Shown one piece after another: positions 12,060-23,900 of a DNA stretch of 64,000 nucleotides. The first letter of the stretch is position 1. Each line of letters opens with the position of its first letter. Under the pieces are notes generated by a model. The model saw only the letters and a program-made list of their open reading frames with translations. It was not told the origin of the DNA and did not search any database. The DNA is taken from assembly GCA_003290165.1 (NCBI GenBank), contig QNQO01000512.1:62001-126000 (forward strand), in the 5' to 3' direction. The position numbers and the translations under genes were made by a program. Source of the DNA: Berberis thunbergii (taxonomy: Eukaryota > Streptophyta > Magnoliopsida > Ranunculales > Berberidaceae).

Positions 12060-12917
12060 TTCCTTGATCTCAAGATTTTTTTTTTTATTTTATATTTTTT
12101 TATGCAAGCCTAACCGCTATATGAAAATGACCTAATTACTAAAAAGATAAAAACAACCAAACCCTAAATGACACCTAAATGATGCACAAACAAAATGAAT
12201 GGCAGACGAGCCTAGAGCTTTTCTTTACTTATACAGGATTGAAATTCAATTCAATTTACCTAACCGTGGGAGAGGCATGGTAATTTTCTATCAATTTGCC
12301 ACTACAGAGTTGCTCCTACCTCTTTTTCCACTCTTTAGTTCAAAGTAAAATGCCAGTTCAAGAACTATTCCCAGATGGGATATGTTCCTTCACTCGACCA
12401 CTTTAAGCTTTCAAACATCCAAGAGGGTCCCTATGGGCATCATACCAGTCCTAGATAATTATCTTGCTACAAATTTTAAATAGTGAAGGCCTAGGTTCCT
12501 AACCCTAAAATAGATGGTGACTAACCTATCCGCGGGAGAGGGCACGAAAGTTTAAATTCAATCTGCCACTATTCAAATTTGCATGCAATACTACCTAGAA
12601 CAAGCTAAACACAAGTTATCACACAGAAACTGCGTGCAAATGCGGTGGGTAGAAGTTACCTCCGGCGTGAACCTCTTTCGGGTTACTTGCGACGCCGGGT
12701 AGAATTCGATTTTTGAGAGTTTCCTTGAGAATCGCAATATTTCACTTCGTTCCCACTTGAGCTCCTATGTGTGTGACCGCCTGCAAGATAAATGAAAAAT
12801 TAATTCAAACTCAAGCAGATAAAACAAATAAGAAAGTGACTCGTAACACTGTTCCTAAAAAGAAAATTTAACCTAATTTATAAACTAGCAAAAAACAACC
12901 CTAGATTTCGATTGTAC

Positions 12918-12949
12918 CGATACAATCCCCGACAACGACGCCCAAAACT
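12918..12949 (-). other. primer-binding region (tRNA-Asp type) of the Athila-like element
   Basis: Immediately inside the minus-strand 5' LTR the sequence reads AGTTTTGGGCGTCGTTGTCG then GGGATTG. It differs from the usual TGGCGCCGTTGCCGGGGA (complement of tRNA-Asp 3' end) by a few C-to-T type changes and one extra G, as expected for an old methylated copy. Confidence 0.7.
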
Positions 12950-14132
12950 TGGTGGAGTTTTTATTAACCTAAATTAATAAGCTAATAAACCCTACTTGTA
13001 ATACCGCAAGTGCACGACTGTCCAACTAGTAGACAGTGGCAAATACGGGTCAATCCCACGAGGATTGACGTGACAGTCATATTCTGAGACTTATTTAAAC
13101 TAATTTAGAGTTGGCAAATACGCCTCCCGAGAAATAGCTGCAAATGCACTATGGTGGTACATAGCATAAACCTGGGTGCCAATAGCCAACTATTTGAAAA
13201 ACAGTTGGTTCCGACCACAAGAGCAACGCTTTTCGTCTCCAGCGAGCCCGCTCTTCGCGCTATTTCCTCTTTCCTTCTCGAGAATGTATTCTTCCTCCAA
13301 CCGACTCCGGTACCTGCAAAAAAGATAGAGAGATGAAAGAGCAGAGAGAGACAAAGTGACGCAAAGGAGGAAAGAGAGGTGTTCCCTGTATGTATGCTCT
13401 CTGTTCTGTCATGAGGTGGTGTGCGACGGTGGTCGAGAGAAAGGGAAACAAGAAGGAAGAGAGAGATGGGTGAGGTGGTGGAACAGGGAGGAGGCATAGA
13501 GAGAAACATGGGTGGTGTGTGCGGTGGTTGCGCTGCCTGTGACGGTGGTTTTGTTGAGATGAAGGAACAGGGAGATGGTGGTCGTGGTTTGCGTCAGGGA
13601 AGGGAACAGGAAGGAAGATGAGGTGGAAGAGGGTCGTGGCGGCTGTTGGGCGTGCGAAACAGGGTGAGGATGTGCTGGAAGGTGGTTGGCGTTGTTATGG
13701 TGGTTCGTTAGTGGCGAGAGACGAAGGTCTTTATCTCTCTACCAAGGAGGAGAAGAGAGGAAGGGCGTGGTGGCGGAAAAAAAGAGAAGGGGCAAAGACC
13801 ATCAAGCAAAAGAGAGATCCAGATTCTAAATAGGTTTTCTCTATTCTCCTAGGTTGGGTTTGGGCTTTAGGTTAACTTTCGAACTTGGGCTTAGGTAATA
13901 GGTGAATTTGGCTTATTTGGATAAGGTTTAGATATGTGACCCGCTACTTTGTACCACCACTAGAATCAACCAATTGATTATTCCTCAAATTGTCGCCTTA
14001 ATGCGATTTCATCGTTTTCGCTCAAATTCCTACAAAGAGATGAAAACAAAATAATTAGAATAAAATATAGTAATTGAAACACTAACATATATAAATCAAG
14101 GGATATATTATGTAATAATTACGTGAATATCA
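12950..14132 (-). repeat. short LTR of the Athila-like element (5' LTR, 1183 bp)
   Basis: It begins TGGTGGAGTTTTTATTAA and ends GTGAATATCA. It aligns with 6713-8423 but jumps from AGAGTTGG to CAAATACGCCTCCCGAG at about 13115, skipping roughly 530 bases. The rest is about 90 percent similar by eye. Confidence 0.9.
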
Positions 14133-14137
14133 CCGCC

Positions 14138-14917
14138 CCTTACCTCATTCACCACTGGCTTATACACCTGCTTCAGTGGACCTCTTTATTTGGGTTTGGC
14201 AACTTTCCTCTTGCTGTTCCTACATATGGCGATATCATGTCCGATTAAAGCACACGATTCACAATACTTAAAACCTGAAAATTAACTTTTGCAAAAACCT
14301 GTTACTCCCTGATTTGTCTATCCAGATTTTCGTCGGGAAGGGATGATAAAGGTTCATCTTGATGACATCCAAGCGGTTTTAGGCTTGGTGAAGCACCGTG
14401 TGCCATCATCAATACATAGAAAGGTTCCAAACGAATCACCAATAGCTTTTTGTATCATCAGCTGGAAAAATTGGAGAGGTAACTCCGGTAAAGCGACACA
14501 CAAAGGAGCTCAAACCAAATCCGCCTTCAAACTGAAATATTGGTGCCAACGAAAATTCTTGAATCGAACTCCTAGGATAAGATATTATCAAAGAGACAAT
14601 GCACTTTTGACTTCCTCTTCCGATTGAACTCGCACAATAGCATGCCTCAGATCCATCAATCCCATCGTAAATTCATAATTAATGCTCAGGATCTATGGAT
14701 TGTATTTCTAATAGCCTTAAAAATGGACGAAAACTTGAAAACAATCACTGACTTTTCCACATAAGGTTTTACCCCAATCGCATCGGAAGTCGTGAGAGAT
14801 AGTGTAGGACAATCGTCTTTGCGAAAACTCGTACCTTCTATTGGTGTAATATCAAAAGTCATGTTTATAACCACGCCAAAAGCTTGAGCAAAACTAAGTG
14901 GGGTCTTGGCTACATCT
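14138..14917 (-). pseudogene. LINE ORF1-like coding sequence (DUF4283-type region plus CCHC knuckle), split by two insertions
   Basis: On the minus strand a broken coding sequence runs from about 24183 to the CACTA end at 24030, resumes at 14917 and continues to 14138, with a tail beyond the Athila-like element at 6712. It shows, in order, a segment ending KTPLSFAQAFG, a DUF4283-like piece (LPELPLQFFQ ... IGDSFGTFLCIDDGTR), and a perfect knuckle CESCALIGHDIAIC (C-x2-C-x4-H-x4-C) at about 14230-14275. This arrangement is typical of ORF1 of plant LINEs; a domesticated or host DUF4283 gene is the alternative. Several in-frame stops and shifts are present. No ORF2 was found next to it. Confidence 0.6.
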
Positions 14918-15345
14918 CACTACACTACAAATGCTTATTCATAGCATTCCAAAAACGCTATTGTAGGATATCATAGCGTTTTAGTAAACGCTGTGTCTGC
15001 CAGAGCTATAATAGGTACTATATTATTTATAGCATTTTAGAAACGTTATTGTAAGTAGACCATTTATAGCGTTTTTCCTGTGCTATTGTTTAGCTTGTAA
15101 TAACGTTTTAAAAATGCTTTGGTTAAACTTGTAATAGCGTTTAAAAAATGTTATTGTTTAGCTTGTGACAACACTTAAGAAATGCTATTGTCTAGTTACC
15201 AATAGCATTTCTGAAATGCTATTGTCTTCCCTCACGTAGCATTTAACAAATGCTATTGTATTAGTTTCTTTAGCGTTTCTCAAATCCATTTTTTTTCTAT
15301 AGCACTCATCTAGTGCTATTAAATGACTTTTATAACACTGATTTC
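14918..15345 (+). repeat. left CACTA terminus and subterminal repeats
   Basis: At least ten diverged copies in both orientations of a 10-12 bp motif, for example AAAACGCTATTG, ATAGCGTTTT, AAATGCTATTG. The stretch CTGCCAGAGCTATAATAGGTAC (about 14999-15020) and TAGCACTCATCTAGTGCTAT (about 15299-15318) recur in reverse complement at the right end of the second CACTA element, which proves common descent. Confidence 0.85.
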
Positions 15346-17880
15346 TTTAACCATAGAAGATAATATTGCATATATTATATGTAAAGCATCCAAATGATAA
15401 AAAAAAAAGATATTAATCATCTCATAAACATAAGAACTACCATCACGATTTGAATACAATACGATAAAAATATTATCTCAATGACAACATTTGTCTCAAA
15501 AGTACTACAATATATCTCAATGAAAATTGATTTCTTCACTCCCACCATTACATGAATTTGACATAAAGTTGTTGGGCAGTCTCATACTTGGCACCGTGGT
15601 GATTGTAGAAACAATAATCCCTTATTGAGGTCAATAAAAGTACTTATAAAGCACAATTCAGGCACCTACAAAATCAAATTTAGAAGAGTTTAAAACTTGA
15701 AATCCCCAAATCTCTTGCACGTCCTGTTACTGTACCAAGAACTGCCAATCTACATTCTCTCCACTGTTGCCTACTGATCACATCCTTTGCAACTGAAACT
15801 CCAACTTGTTACTTTAAGCTGCCAAACTTCAATTACATCCATCGGCCAATCATCCATATCAACATGACAAAGCATGAGCATAAGTTCAATTGCATTAATG
15901 TATATCCATTACCTTAGCATAAAATTCAAGCTAGAATGTTCAAGCATTATAACTGAGGTATCCATCAGCTTGGGTTAAAAAGCAAAGAAAATCACTATAT
16001 GTAAGCGGAGTACCAAACCTGATGATAGCCACTAGCCCAGTTATTTCCTTTGCCACCTCCATGATAAATGATAAGCATTAGATGAATTTCAAACTAGGTT
16101 CACAATCAATACCATTCAATATATATGTTTTTGTTTCTTCACCTGTAAATCTAGAGACATTGGTGCTTCAATCTCTTCCATTTTGGCAGCTAGAGATAAA
16201 CAAGCCACAACTAACAATTTCATCATCCAAGCTTTATCTCTCTATATAGACAACAAACGTATAAAACAAATGTAAGTCAAACACTCAAATGAAATTGACC
16301 CTGCATTATAAATCACAGAACATTAAAGGTAATGAAGTCATGCATAATGAACTTACAAGAAGTTCATAAGCTGAAAGGATTCTATCCAAGTAATTGATTG
16401 ATAGATAGGCACTCATTGGACCAAAACTATAATGGGCATGAAACACCAAAGAGCACAACATATTAATCTATCTTTCAATTCAAAGAGGTTTTTTACTAGT
16501 CATGGACACTGTTCACAGTTTGTATGTCCTACGTGGCGTTGTTACTCTCTTTATGTTTATGGCAACAAATTAAAACTAAAAGCTCTCCCCCGCATACAAA
16601 CTCAACTCAGCGTGCTTTTCCTTCTCTCACGCATGTGAGCTCTCAAATCCTCTCTCAGATTTATCTCATCTTGCAAATCCTCTCACAAGTCTCTTTTTCA
16701 TCTTGCAAATCCCTCTCTCATGTAACAAATCTCGCTCTCACGCAGCACATCTCTCTCACGCAGCAAATCCCTCTTGCAAAACCCTTCTCCATCATCTTGT
16801 AAATCTCTGTAAGTAACTCTCTTTCTCTCTCTCTCGCAACTCTCTTGCTTTCTCTCACGCACAATGGGTTGATTTGGTTGTTTTCTTCTCTCTTTCATCG
16901 CTAGGGCACAATGGATTGATTGGGTATGTAATTTTTGTAACTTCCTTCATGGGTTTTGTGATTTAGATCGTTTTCTACAATGGGTTTCCATAAAAATTGA
17001 AGCTTTGGTAGCTTGGTTGGCTAATCAGGATATTAGGTTTGTGTTCTAGAGGTGGGAGGGGGTATGAAGGGGAACAATCCATTTGGGTTATTGGGGGTAA
17101 TTGAATTGGTAAGTTCTATTTATTTGATGAATTGGGTTTTGATAGTAATTGAAAAAAATTTGATTACGATTTTGGTGTTGTTCTAGAGGAGATTGGTAAG
17201 GACTTTTGGGGTTTGTTTAGGATTGTGGGGGAAATAAAATGGATCAGTTGAAATTAAGGTTAAGGTAGTAGATTGTAGACTGATGAGACGTGTAAGGATA
17301 AAAATTGAAGTTTTAGTTGGGTTTTCATAATCCTGTGGAAATTGAGAAGTGATGTACAAAGTGTTTAGTTTGTGGATTAAACTTGATTATATTGAGTGTA
17401 ATAAAAATGTTTGTTGTTTAGTGATGGTTTGATAGATTTTCTTGAATATGGATATCTTGCTATTTGCTATTCTTCAATCTATTGTTATTTAATCTTCTTT
17501 TCACCCCTAATCTATAAATTTAGGATTTTTTTTCTTCGAATTATTTTGGTTGAAAATCTACTCTACATTGTCTCACGGTTCTATATCTCACACAGCTCTC
17601 CACTGTTGTTGTAATTTTTGTTGGTGAGTTGAATTTCTACGGTTAGGGTTATGTTTATGTTATTATTTTGGTTACTGGGTGTTGAATTTCTATTAAAAGT
17701 GCCACCATCACATTACTGCTGGAATGTTGAAAGGAAAATTTGATTTCTTTTCTTGCTTGGGTTTGATATTTTAGCAGATAATGCCAAGTTCTTTCTGTTA
17801 AAAACTGATTTTTGTTTCTTATACTCAGATTTTGACATATATGTACTTAATTAACATTTTTTTTCCTTTTTTTTCTTCAG
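15346..17880. other. CACTA 1 cargo without recognised coding sequence
   Basis: No domain was recognised. About 16600-16870 is rich in CTCTCT runs and looks like the 5' leader of a captured gene, possibly that of the BolA gene that follows on the same strand. About 15550-16100 has splice-like features on the minus strand but I cannot identify a protein. Confidence 0.4.
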
Positions 17881-18203
17881 GAAATGATTGATACATCTGG
17901 AGCGTAAGATCATTGACATACACTATCTGGTTTCAATTCTAAAGGAATTTAGCCAAACCTTTTACGCTTTTCTATTCTTTTAGTTGAAAGAAAACATTTT
18001 TGTTTCTCAGGTGCTGTGCGAGCTTTGAAATTGCTATAGTGTCTGAACAATTCGAAGGGAAGAGGCTATTGGAGAGGCACATGATGGTGAACTTTGCATT
18101 GGCAGAGGAGATGAAGGAGATCCATGCTCTCTCCATCTCAAAAGCTTTGACACCTGCCCAGTGGAAGCAACAACAGGAGTCCAACACCCAGACGACTTCG
18201 TAA
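17881..18203 (+). pseudogene. captured BolA-like gene fragment (C-terminal two exons)
   Basis: Exon 17881-17903 encodes EMIDTSGA with a GT donor, and exon 18011-18203 continues in frame as CCASFEIAIVSEQFEGKRLL, then MKEIHALSISKALTP, to a stop at 18201-18203. BolA-like proteins partner monothiol glutaredoxins in iron-sulphur handling; the segment with RLLERH and the nearby conserved histidine is the helix-turn-helix part of the fold. The N-terminal exon of about 20-25 residues is missing, so no full protein can be made. The intron is still present, so capture was of genomic DNA. The remaining frame has no stop, which points to a fairly recent capture. A short BolA2-type member is the likely parent. 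Confidence 0.85.
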
Positions 18204-18603
18204 ATCATCTTATTTTATTACTTAAAACTATTGTAGTGATCCGTAACTACTAGAAGTATGAAAGTTTATAGGAAAAATTACAACTTCCCCTGCTTTGTGC
18301 TAATAATTCCTAACTTGGATCATGCTCATCAAGGATAAATTAAGTTGCTATGGATAATATATTGGATCATGATCAAACCAATATATTTTTTTTAAATTGT
18401 CAGACAATTTCTCTTGATAGTTACTGTTTTATTTTGTTTTAATGATCTCTCTTGTTTATCTATCACTAGAGTATGCCTAGTGCTGTTGGCATTCCATATA
18501 ATTTTAAACCCAAAATTTCTCTTGATTGACTCATTTTTGTGAAATGATTGTTTAAGATTTGCAGAGCAAGGAGTGGGATCAGTGGGGAGGAAGAGAAAAA
18601 GCA

Positions 18604-19035
18604 ATGGATGTGACCCAGTTGTAGAGACGTTTAGTTGATTACATAGACTCGTTGTTTCGTGAGGTTGGTTTTTGTTGTTTTGGGTTTTGTTTTGCATGTT
18701 TTGGGTTGGTTTGATGATGGGGTTTTTGTTGTTTTGGCGTGAAGGGGTTTCTTGATGATCAGTTTACACAACTTCAACAACTCCTGGATGAGAGTAACCA
18801 AGATTTTGTGTTTGAAGTTGTGTCTATTTTCTTTGAAGATTCTGAGAAGCTAATCAATGAGATGGCCAGAGCTTTGTAAGTTTCAATTTCCCATTTTTCT
18901 CTTTTCATTGCGTTTGTTCTTTGGTTCTAGGTTGAGTTTAGATTCTATGTTTTGTTTCTCTATAGGGATCAAAAGATTGTAGACTTCAAAAAGGTTGATG
19001 CCCATGTCCACCAATTGAAGGGCAGCAGCTTCAGG
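18604..19035 (+). pseudogene. captured histidine phosphotransfer (AHP) gene fragment
   Basis: Exon 1 (18604-18663) starts MDVTQL, has a TAG at codon 7 and continues VDYIDSLFRE. Exon 2 (18745-18875) reads [18 protein letters not shown] and then [16 protein letters not shown]. Exon 3 (18966-19035) reads DQKIVDFKKVDAHVHQLKGS, including the HQLKGS box with the histidine that accepts phosphate in plant AHPs. These proteins relay phosphate from cytokinin receptor kinases to response regulators. The 3' exons are missing after SSFR, where a GT donor remains. With the nonsense codon and the truncation it is non-functional. Introns keep GT-AG borders. It lies 400 bp after the BolA piece on the same strand, and both probably came in separately because the parent genes are unrelated. 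Confidence 0.9.
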
Positions 19036-19399
19036 TAATGGTATTTCTTTCATTTTCCTAATTTTCCTCATCCCCAAATGATGATTGAATATAGTTTTTA
19101 GGAACTATTATTATTCTGAATTTGAGATGAAATCCACAAATTACAACTAAAATGTTGGGTCATTTTCATTGCAATTTTGGTTAATGAAATGGAAGAGGAG
19201 AATGTGAATTGTTAGGAAGAAAAAAATCGATTCTTGAAAATTATGCAAGTGTTTTAAGAAATTGAAATAAAACCTCAAATGTGAGTATCTAAATAGTTGT
19301 GAAGGTATGATGTAATCTGCAATAGTGCCAACGGCACGGGTATACACTGGTCCTCAACATAAGCAAGAGTACATTGAGAAACCACCTTTTGTTCATAGC

Positions 19400-19535
19400 G
19401 GTTTCATGTATTTCATTTCCCGCTTTTGTTCATAGCCTTTTTTTAAATTAAAATATTATTAAAACTAGGGTTTTTCATAACATAAGTATAAAAACGCTAT
19501 TATCAAATGTTATTAATACGCAATTGTGGTGTAGT
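19400..19535. repeat. internal CACTA right-terminus-like sequence
   Basis: The run CATAACATAAGTATAAAAACG, then CTATTATCAAATGTTATTAA and TACGCAATTGTGGTGTAGT, matches the outer right end at 23960-24029 (CATAGCACTAAGCATAAAAA ... TTGTGGTGTAGTG) but is followed by CG instead of G. It is therefore a second right end inside the element. It separates the BolA and AHP cargo from the NAT cargo. Either an element was nested here or two CACTA copies became joined. Confidence 0.7.
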
Positions 19536-21545
19536 CGTGGAGGATATGATTAGCTAAACAATTTGCACTAACACTCGAATCCCAGGCCATGTATTAAAAC
19601 ACATAAATCCCTTCCTATATCACTTGCATCGGACCTAAATTACACCTACAAAACATAAAAATATGTTGAAAATTTTCAGTACTTAACACTTTCGTATAGA
19701 CTATTGGTGTTACTAAACAAATATGTCAAACAGACCTAATTAAAGGAGTAATAGTTTAGACTAAACAACTATCTCACATTGTGCTACCTCCAAAAGTTTT
19801 GAGTCAACTTAGCTTAAATTTTCTAAACAAATATGACAACTATATGCCACACACATTGTAAAAAGACAGATTTTACAGTAAGATTGTGTATTATATAATG
19901 AGATGATAGCACACATATGTGCCTGACTCATCCATACATACGTCTAAACATGCATCTACGTACACATTCAAATGAAAAGACTATCATTAAAAGCAATACC
20001 ACTACACATTGCTGTCTAGCACGACTAGTGCTTTTACCCCTGAGCCTTGTAACAGGAAATGACAATAATTCAATTTCTGTATCAAACAGACCTAAGTACA
20101 CACATCTACCACAATTAACACAACATTCAAATAAGATGGACAAAAACACATTTTGTAAGTAGTGCATATTCATTTCTGATAGTAAAGTGTTGCCAACAGT
20201 TTTGAGTCAGACCTGCATATAAATTTGTGCAATGCTGACAATAAAACAACTAAGACTCAAAAATCTTGCAGGAAAGTAACCCTATATACAACAAAAAGTT
20301 AATAACTAACTCATGCTATTCAGATTCATGAAACTAACAAAGAAATCAAAAAACGATAACATAGTGAATTTCATGCTTAAACACATAAATGTTGACTAGA
20401 GAAAATTACCAAGACTTGTCGACTAATGTTCCTAGTGCATACACTTGAGAAGAAGTGACATCCATAAAAATTGTTCTTATAATCTGCCAAAGAGAGTTGA
20501 ATCAAATACAAAAATCTTTCAAAATTCAAGTCAATTTTTGAACATGCATCACTTACAAGTACAAAAAAAAATGGCAAACAAACCATGCATTTACCTCTCA
20601 ACTACTAAACTAAGCATAAATCAGCTTGAATCCAATAGTTTCTTCACTAGAAAAGCTTAAGGAAAGATCCAACCAAGTACCCAGTCAAACATATTCACCA
20701 GAAAGTTGTTTCAAAGAAAAATGAGATAAATTATAAGTCAACCTTGGATAAAAAACACAAATGTATGATCCCAGGATCCTTCACTCTCTGACATCAAAAC
20801 CAAGATCGAATTCAGAGCAGCACCAGAACTTACATTGAGGTTGATGGATAGTTCATACCCAGCTTCATTACCTGCAAAGCGACAGAAACATTCAAAGGTG
20901 TGAAACATACAAACTACATATGGGAAACACTAAGAAAAAACAATAAAACTAAGGAAACGATGAGAACGAATAAGGGAAATAGCAGAATTAGAATTAGAAT
21001 TAGTTAATGTTTCAATTATGAATTAAGAGTTTTATGCACATTTTTAGTTAACTATTTATTGCTTTGGTTTTTACATTTTCTAATTTTTGCTTTCATGATG
21101 ATAGTGTAATTTTGTTTAAGTATAGGAATTTTTTAACAAGGAACTAAACATAATTACGTACTTTCATCAAGTTTTTCGAACAAAATATAAATTCTATGAA
21201 AATATAAATATGTAGTAGATTTTCAAGGATCACCGAGATAAAACCGTATATATTTACACAATAATTACAATATTTACAGTTATAAACATCTGATCTAAAG
21301 TGCTCAGATGATTCCAATACATATGCCTATCGAGCATACTACAATAAATCAATGAAGAACCTTGGAGCATATGTTGTAGATAAAATTAATCTTACAGGAG
21401 TTAATTATGGAGCAATCTATAATCATAATTCTTTAAGTAGGTACATTTCTTGTTCTTGGCCTTTGGCGATGCCTGTCCAAAGCTTGGTTCATATAAGCAT
21501 CGTAACTAAGCTAATGCTCTCTTAACCTGCACATTGCATTTGATA
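19536..21545. other. CACTA 1 cargo, unassigned AT-rich DNA
   Basis: No convincing coding sequence, RNA gene or transposon end was found. A minus-strand open stretch near 20770-20880 (GNEAGYELSINLNVSSGAAL) may be an exon of an unidentified captured gene. Confidence 0.35.
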
Positions 21546-21741
21546 GAATCAATTTCAACAGAGCTACAGTGCACCAGTTTTATGCAAAATTTGCGGGATT
21601 AATTATAACCAGTAGTTTTGAAGGTGGCAAACAGATAGTGAATTCTGATGAAGATGTCAAGAAGAGCAAAACTTGGGTTATTATGATGCAGACTGTGCAA
21701 GCTCAAAATATCAAATGTATTCTCTTGTTTCGAGTAAAGTA
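21546..21741 (+). pseudogene. unidentified exon-like coding piece in CACTA 1
   Basis: One frame stays open for more than 60 codons with protein-like composition (FNRATVHQFYAKFAGLIITS, then NSDEDVKKSKTWVIMMQTVQ). It is preceded by a splice-acceptor-like TTTGATAG. I do not recognise the family. It lies on the strand opposite to the NAT transporter exons that flank it on the right, so it is probably a separate capture. Confidence 0.45.
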
Positions 21742-21951
21742 ATCAAAGGTCTGGGAAACCACAGTTCCCCTTCCCCACTGGAGGTTCGAACAAAAAATAA
21801 ATGTAATTCTTATGATGCAACATTCAATGAAGCTAACATGCATCTATCTGTCTCTCTAAAAAAGTTAGTATCATAATTATGGAATACAAATTCATAGAGA
21901 ATGAATGAGCAAGCCTTACATAGAATCATACAAAGTTCTCTATTTACTTAC

Positions 21952-22768
21952 ATTTCCACCTCCCATCTGAGGAACAAGAGCTGTGGGGATAATAAGCATG
22001 GTACCGAGCAACATTAGGTAATATTGAAAACCAAGTTGTATAGCTTCCTCTGCATACGTATAACATTTATTAATAATGGTATTAAAATTTTGTAATGAAA
22101 CTCTAGCAAGGTGTAATTCATAGAGAATCTCAAAAGGTTTTCATCAACTCAAAGTGGGCTACAACAAAAATACAGTTCCTATTGAGTACAAGGCTTGGAA
22201 TTCCACCAAACATGTGGAAATTGATGAACAGAGTAAACCATATAGAAATAGAAAAAAAAATCTCCATGAATGGAAAGAGGGAGAGAGACCTCAAAGGAGT
22301 TCCAGCAAAGAACATGAAACTCACAAGGCTCTTTCTATTCCTCTACCCTACCATAATGCTAAGATTATATCCAAATGGGTAGTCCATAAAAAAAAAGGGA
22401 AAAACTGCATTGTCTCAAATTTAACAACAAATGCAGTAAAAGATGCAAAAAGAACCAAGATTAGTCCATTAGGAAAGAAAAGAAAACAACTCTTGCTTTA
22501 GAAATGAGAGATATCAATGAAAACAATCACACATCAAGTGTTCCTGAAACTGGAAAACCCCAACTAAAAAACATATAATGCAACATTTTATCTTGAATCA
22601 GAAGTAGATACAATATAAGTGATTAAAAAGGGCATAAACAACAAAAGAAGATAAAGAAACTAATGGAGGAGGACTAGTGATGCAGTAAGCAATGTTGGGT
22701 AGCTGATCCTTCACTGGATGTGGCTGCAACTCATCCTGTTTAGGGGTTATAACTGCTCCTCATGCCAT
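21952..22768 (-). pseudogene. captured nucleobase-ascorbate transporter (NAT) fragment, first two coding exons
   Basis: On the minus strand exon 1 (22664-22768) reads MA, then TGA, then GAVITPKQDELQPHPVKDQL and PNIAYCITSPPP. Exon 2 (21952-22049) reads EAIQLGFQYYLMLLGTMLII and then PTALVPQMGGGN, with an AG acceptor (TGCAG) and a GTAAG donor. This is the N-terminal cytosolic segment and first membrane span of plant NAT/UapA-type permeases. The rest of the roughly 520-residue protein is absent. The TGA replaces a glycine codon at position 3. Sequence up to about 23790 probably includes the parent gene's 5' leader. This capture is opposite in orientation to the BolA and AHP pieces. Confidence 0.85.
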
Positions 22769-23900
22769 TTTCTTTCTCTTCTTCTCTACTAATCAAAAAG
22801 ATCCCCAACAATCAAATCAAATGCAAACACCAAGTATACCACACATCACAAAATCAAAATTTCAAATCACCTCCACAGATAACTATACAAGAAAAAAAAA
22901 TCCTAAATCTCAAGTAAAATCGAAAAACCGCAACTAAAATTTTCAAGTTAAAGTGGGTTTGAGGTTAGTATCGAGTCCAGATACCTAAAAAAGCATAGAA
23001 ATGAAGTTATCTAGAGTAATGCTACAAAAAACTGAAAATGTAAAACACCCATTTAACTTTCTTACAAAACCTAAATCACAACACAAGCATTACAAATTTT
23101 TGAGAGTTGATAAACAAGAAAAATAGTGATACTAGTTGTGGGTTTACAACCAAAAACCCATTTGAAAAGCAAAGAATGAAAGCACAGAGGATCCCAATGT
23201 TCTCTCATTCATATAATCAAATACAAAATCACCAAGATTAAAATTTTTCATGGAATGAGCATAATTAAACCTTAATTACATATAAAAGACTCACTTTTTA
23301 TCTAAAGGACTCGATTTTAACCCAAAGGAATCAAATATAACCTAAAGGCCTCAACTTTAAGAAATAAACTAAAGTCAATTGAAGAATTACAACAACAAAT
23401 AGAACCTCAGAAGAAGGTCGAGTTCATCAAGAAGCCCGGATTCGACGTAGATCGGATAGCTACAGTCCCCCCAAATCGATATTAATGGTGGTTGCAACCC
23501 TAGAGTTGGTCTTACTTGAGAAGGACTGCTCCATCATTTGAGCTGAACTAGCCGAGATTTTGGATCAAATTCGATCCAAATTCACAACATGTCTTGCAAT
23601 TCTATTCAATCGAGTACAACCAGATGAGAGGAAATTCGATCAAAGTGTGCAGGATGGAAGAGAAAGTTTGGAACTTTTGAATGCACCATTGGGAAACAGA
23701 GAGGGGAGAAGAATTGTTGTTGTTGAAGAAGATGAGAGAGATGTGAAGAAGAAATGAGGGTTTTCTTTGTACAGAGAGAGGGACTTGGTACAACTCGCCC
23801 CTTGTATTTTTCTTCCTTGATTTCTATGTGTGCCTTTCGTTAAAAAGAAGGGGACGGGTTTTCTAAAATTTGAAGTGAAATAGAGGCGGTTCCTTTTTTT
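22769..23900 (-). other. probable upstream and leader DNA of the captured NAT gene
   Basis: On the minus strand, reading from about 23790 toward the NAT start, the DNA has the look of a 5' leader with CT-rich pieces, including a GAA/TTC-rich stretch at about 23690-23760. No other gene is visible. A 12-T run at about 23895-23908 precedes the CACTA subterminal repeats. Confidence 0.35.

Larger units (their letters stand above)
6713..14132 (-). mobile_element. Athila-like Ty3/gypsy LTR retrotransposon, degenerate, 7.4 kb
   Basis: Two LTRs in the same direction (6713-8423 and 12950-14132) are flanked by an exact 5-bp duplication CCGCC (6708-6712, 14133-14137). Read on the minus strand, the 5' LTR is followed by TTTTGGGCGTCGTTGTCGGG, a decayed form of the TTTTGGCGCCGTTGCCGGGG primer-binding region complementary to tRNA-Asp. 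That primer site is usual for Athila-type and related elements. The minus strand then shows a CCHC gag knuckle (about 11890-11940) and further gag-like pieces. No protease, reverse transcriptase or integrase was recognised, so the copy is either non-autonomous or heavily deleted. A solo LTR of the same family lies at 46525-48403. Confidence 0.85.
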
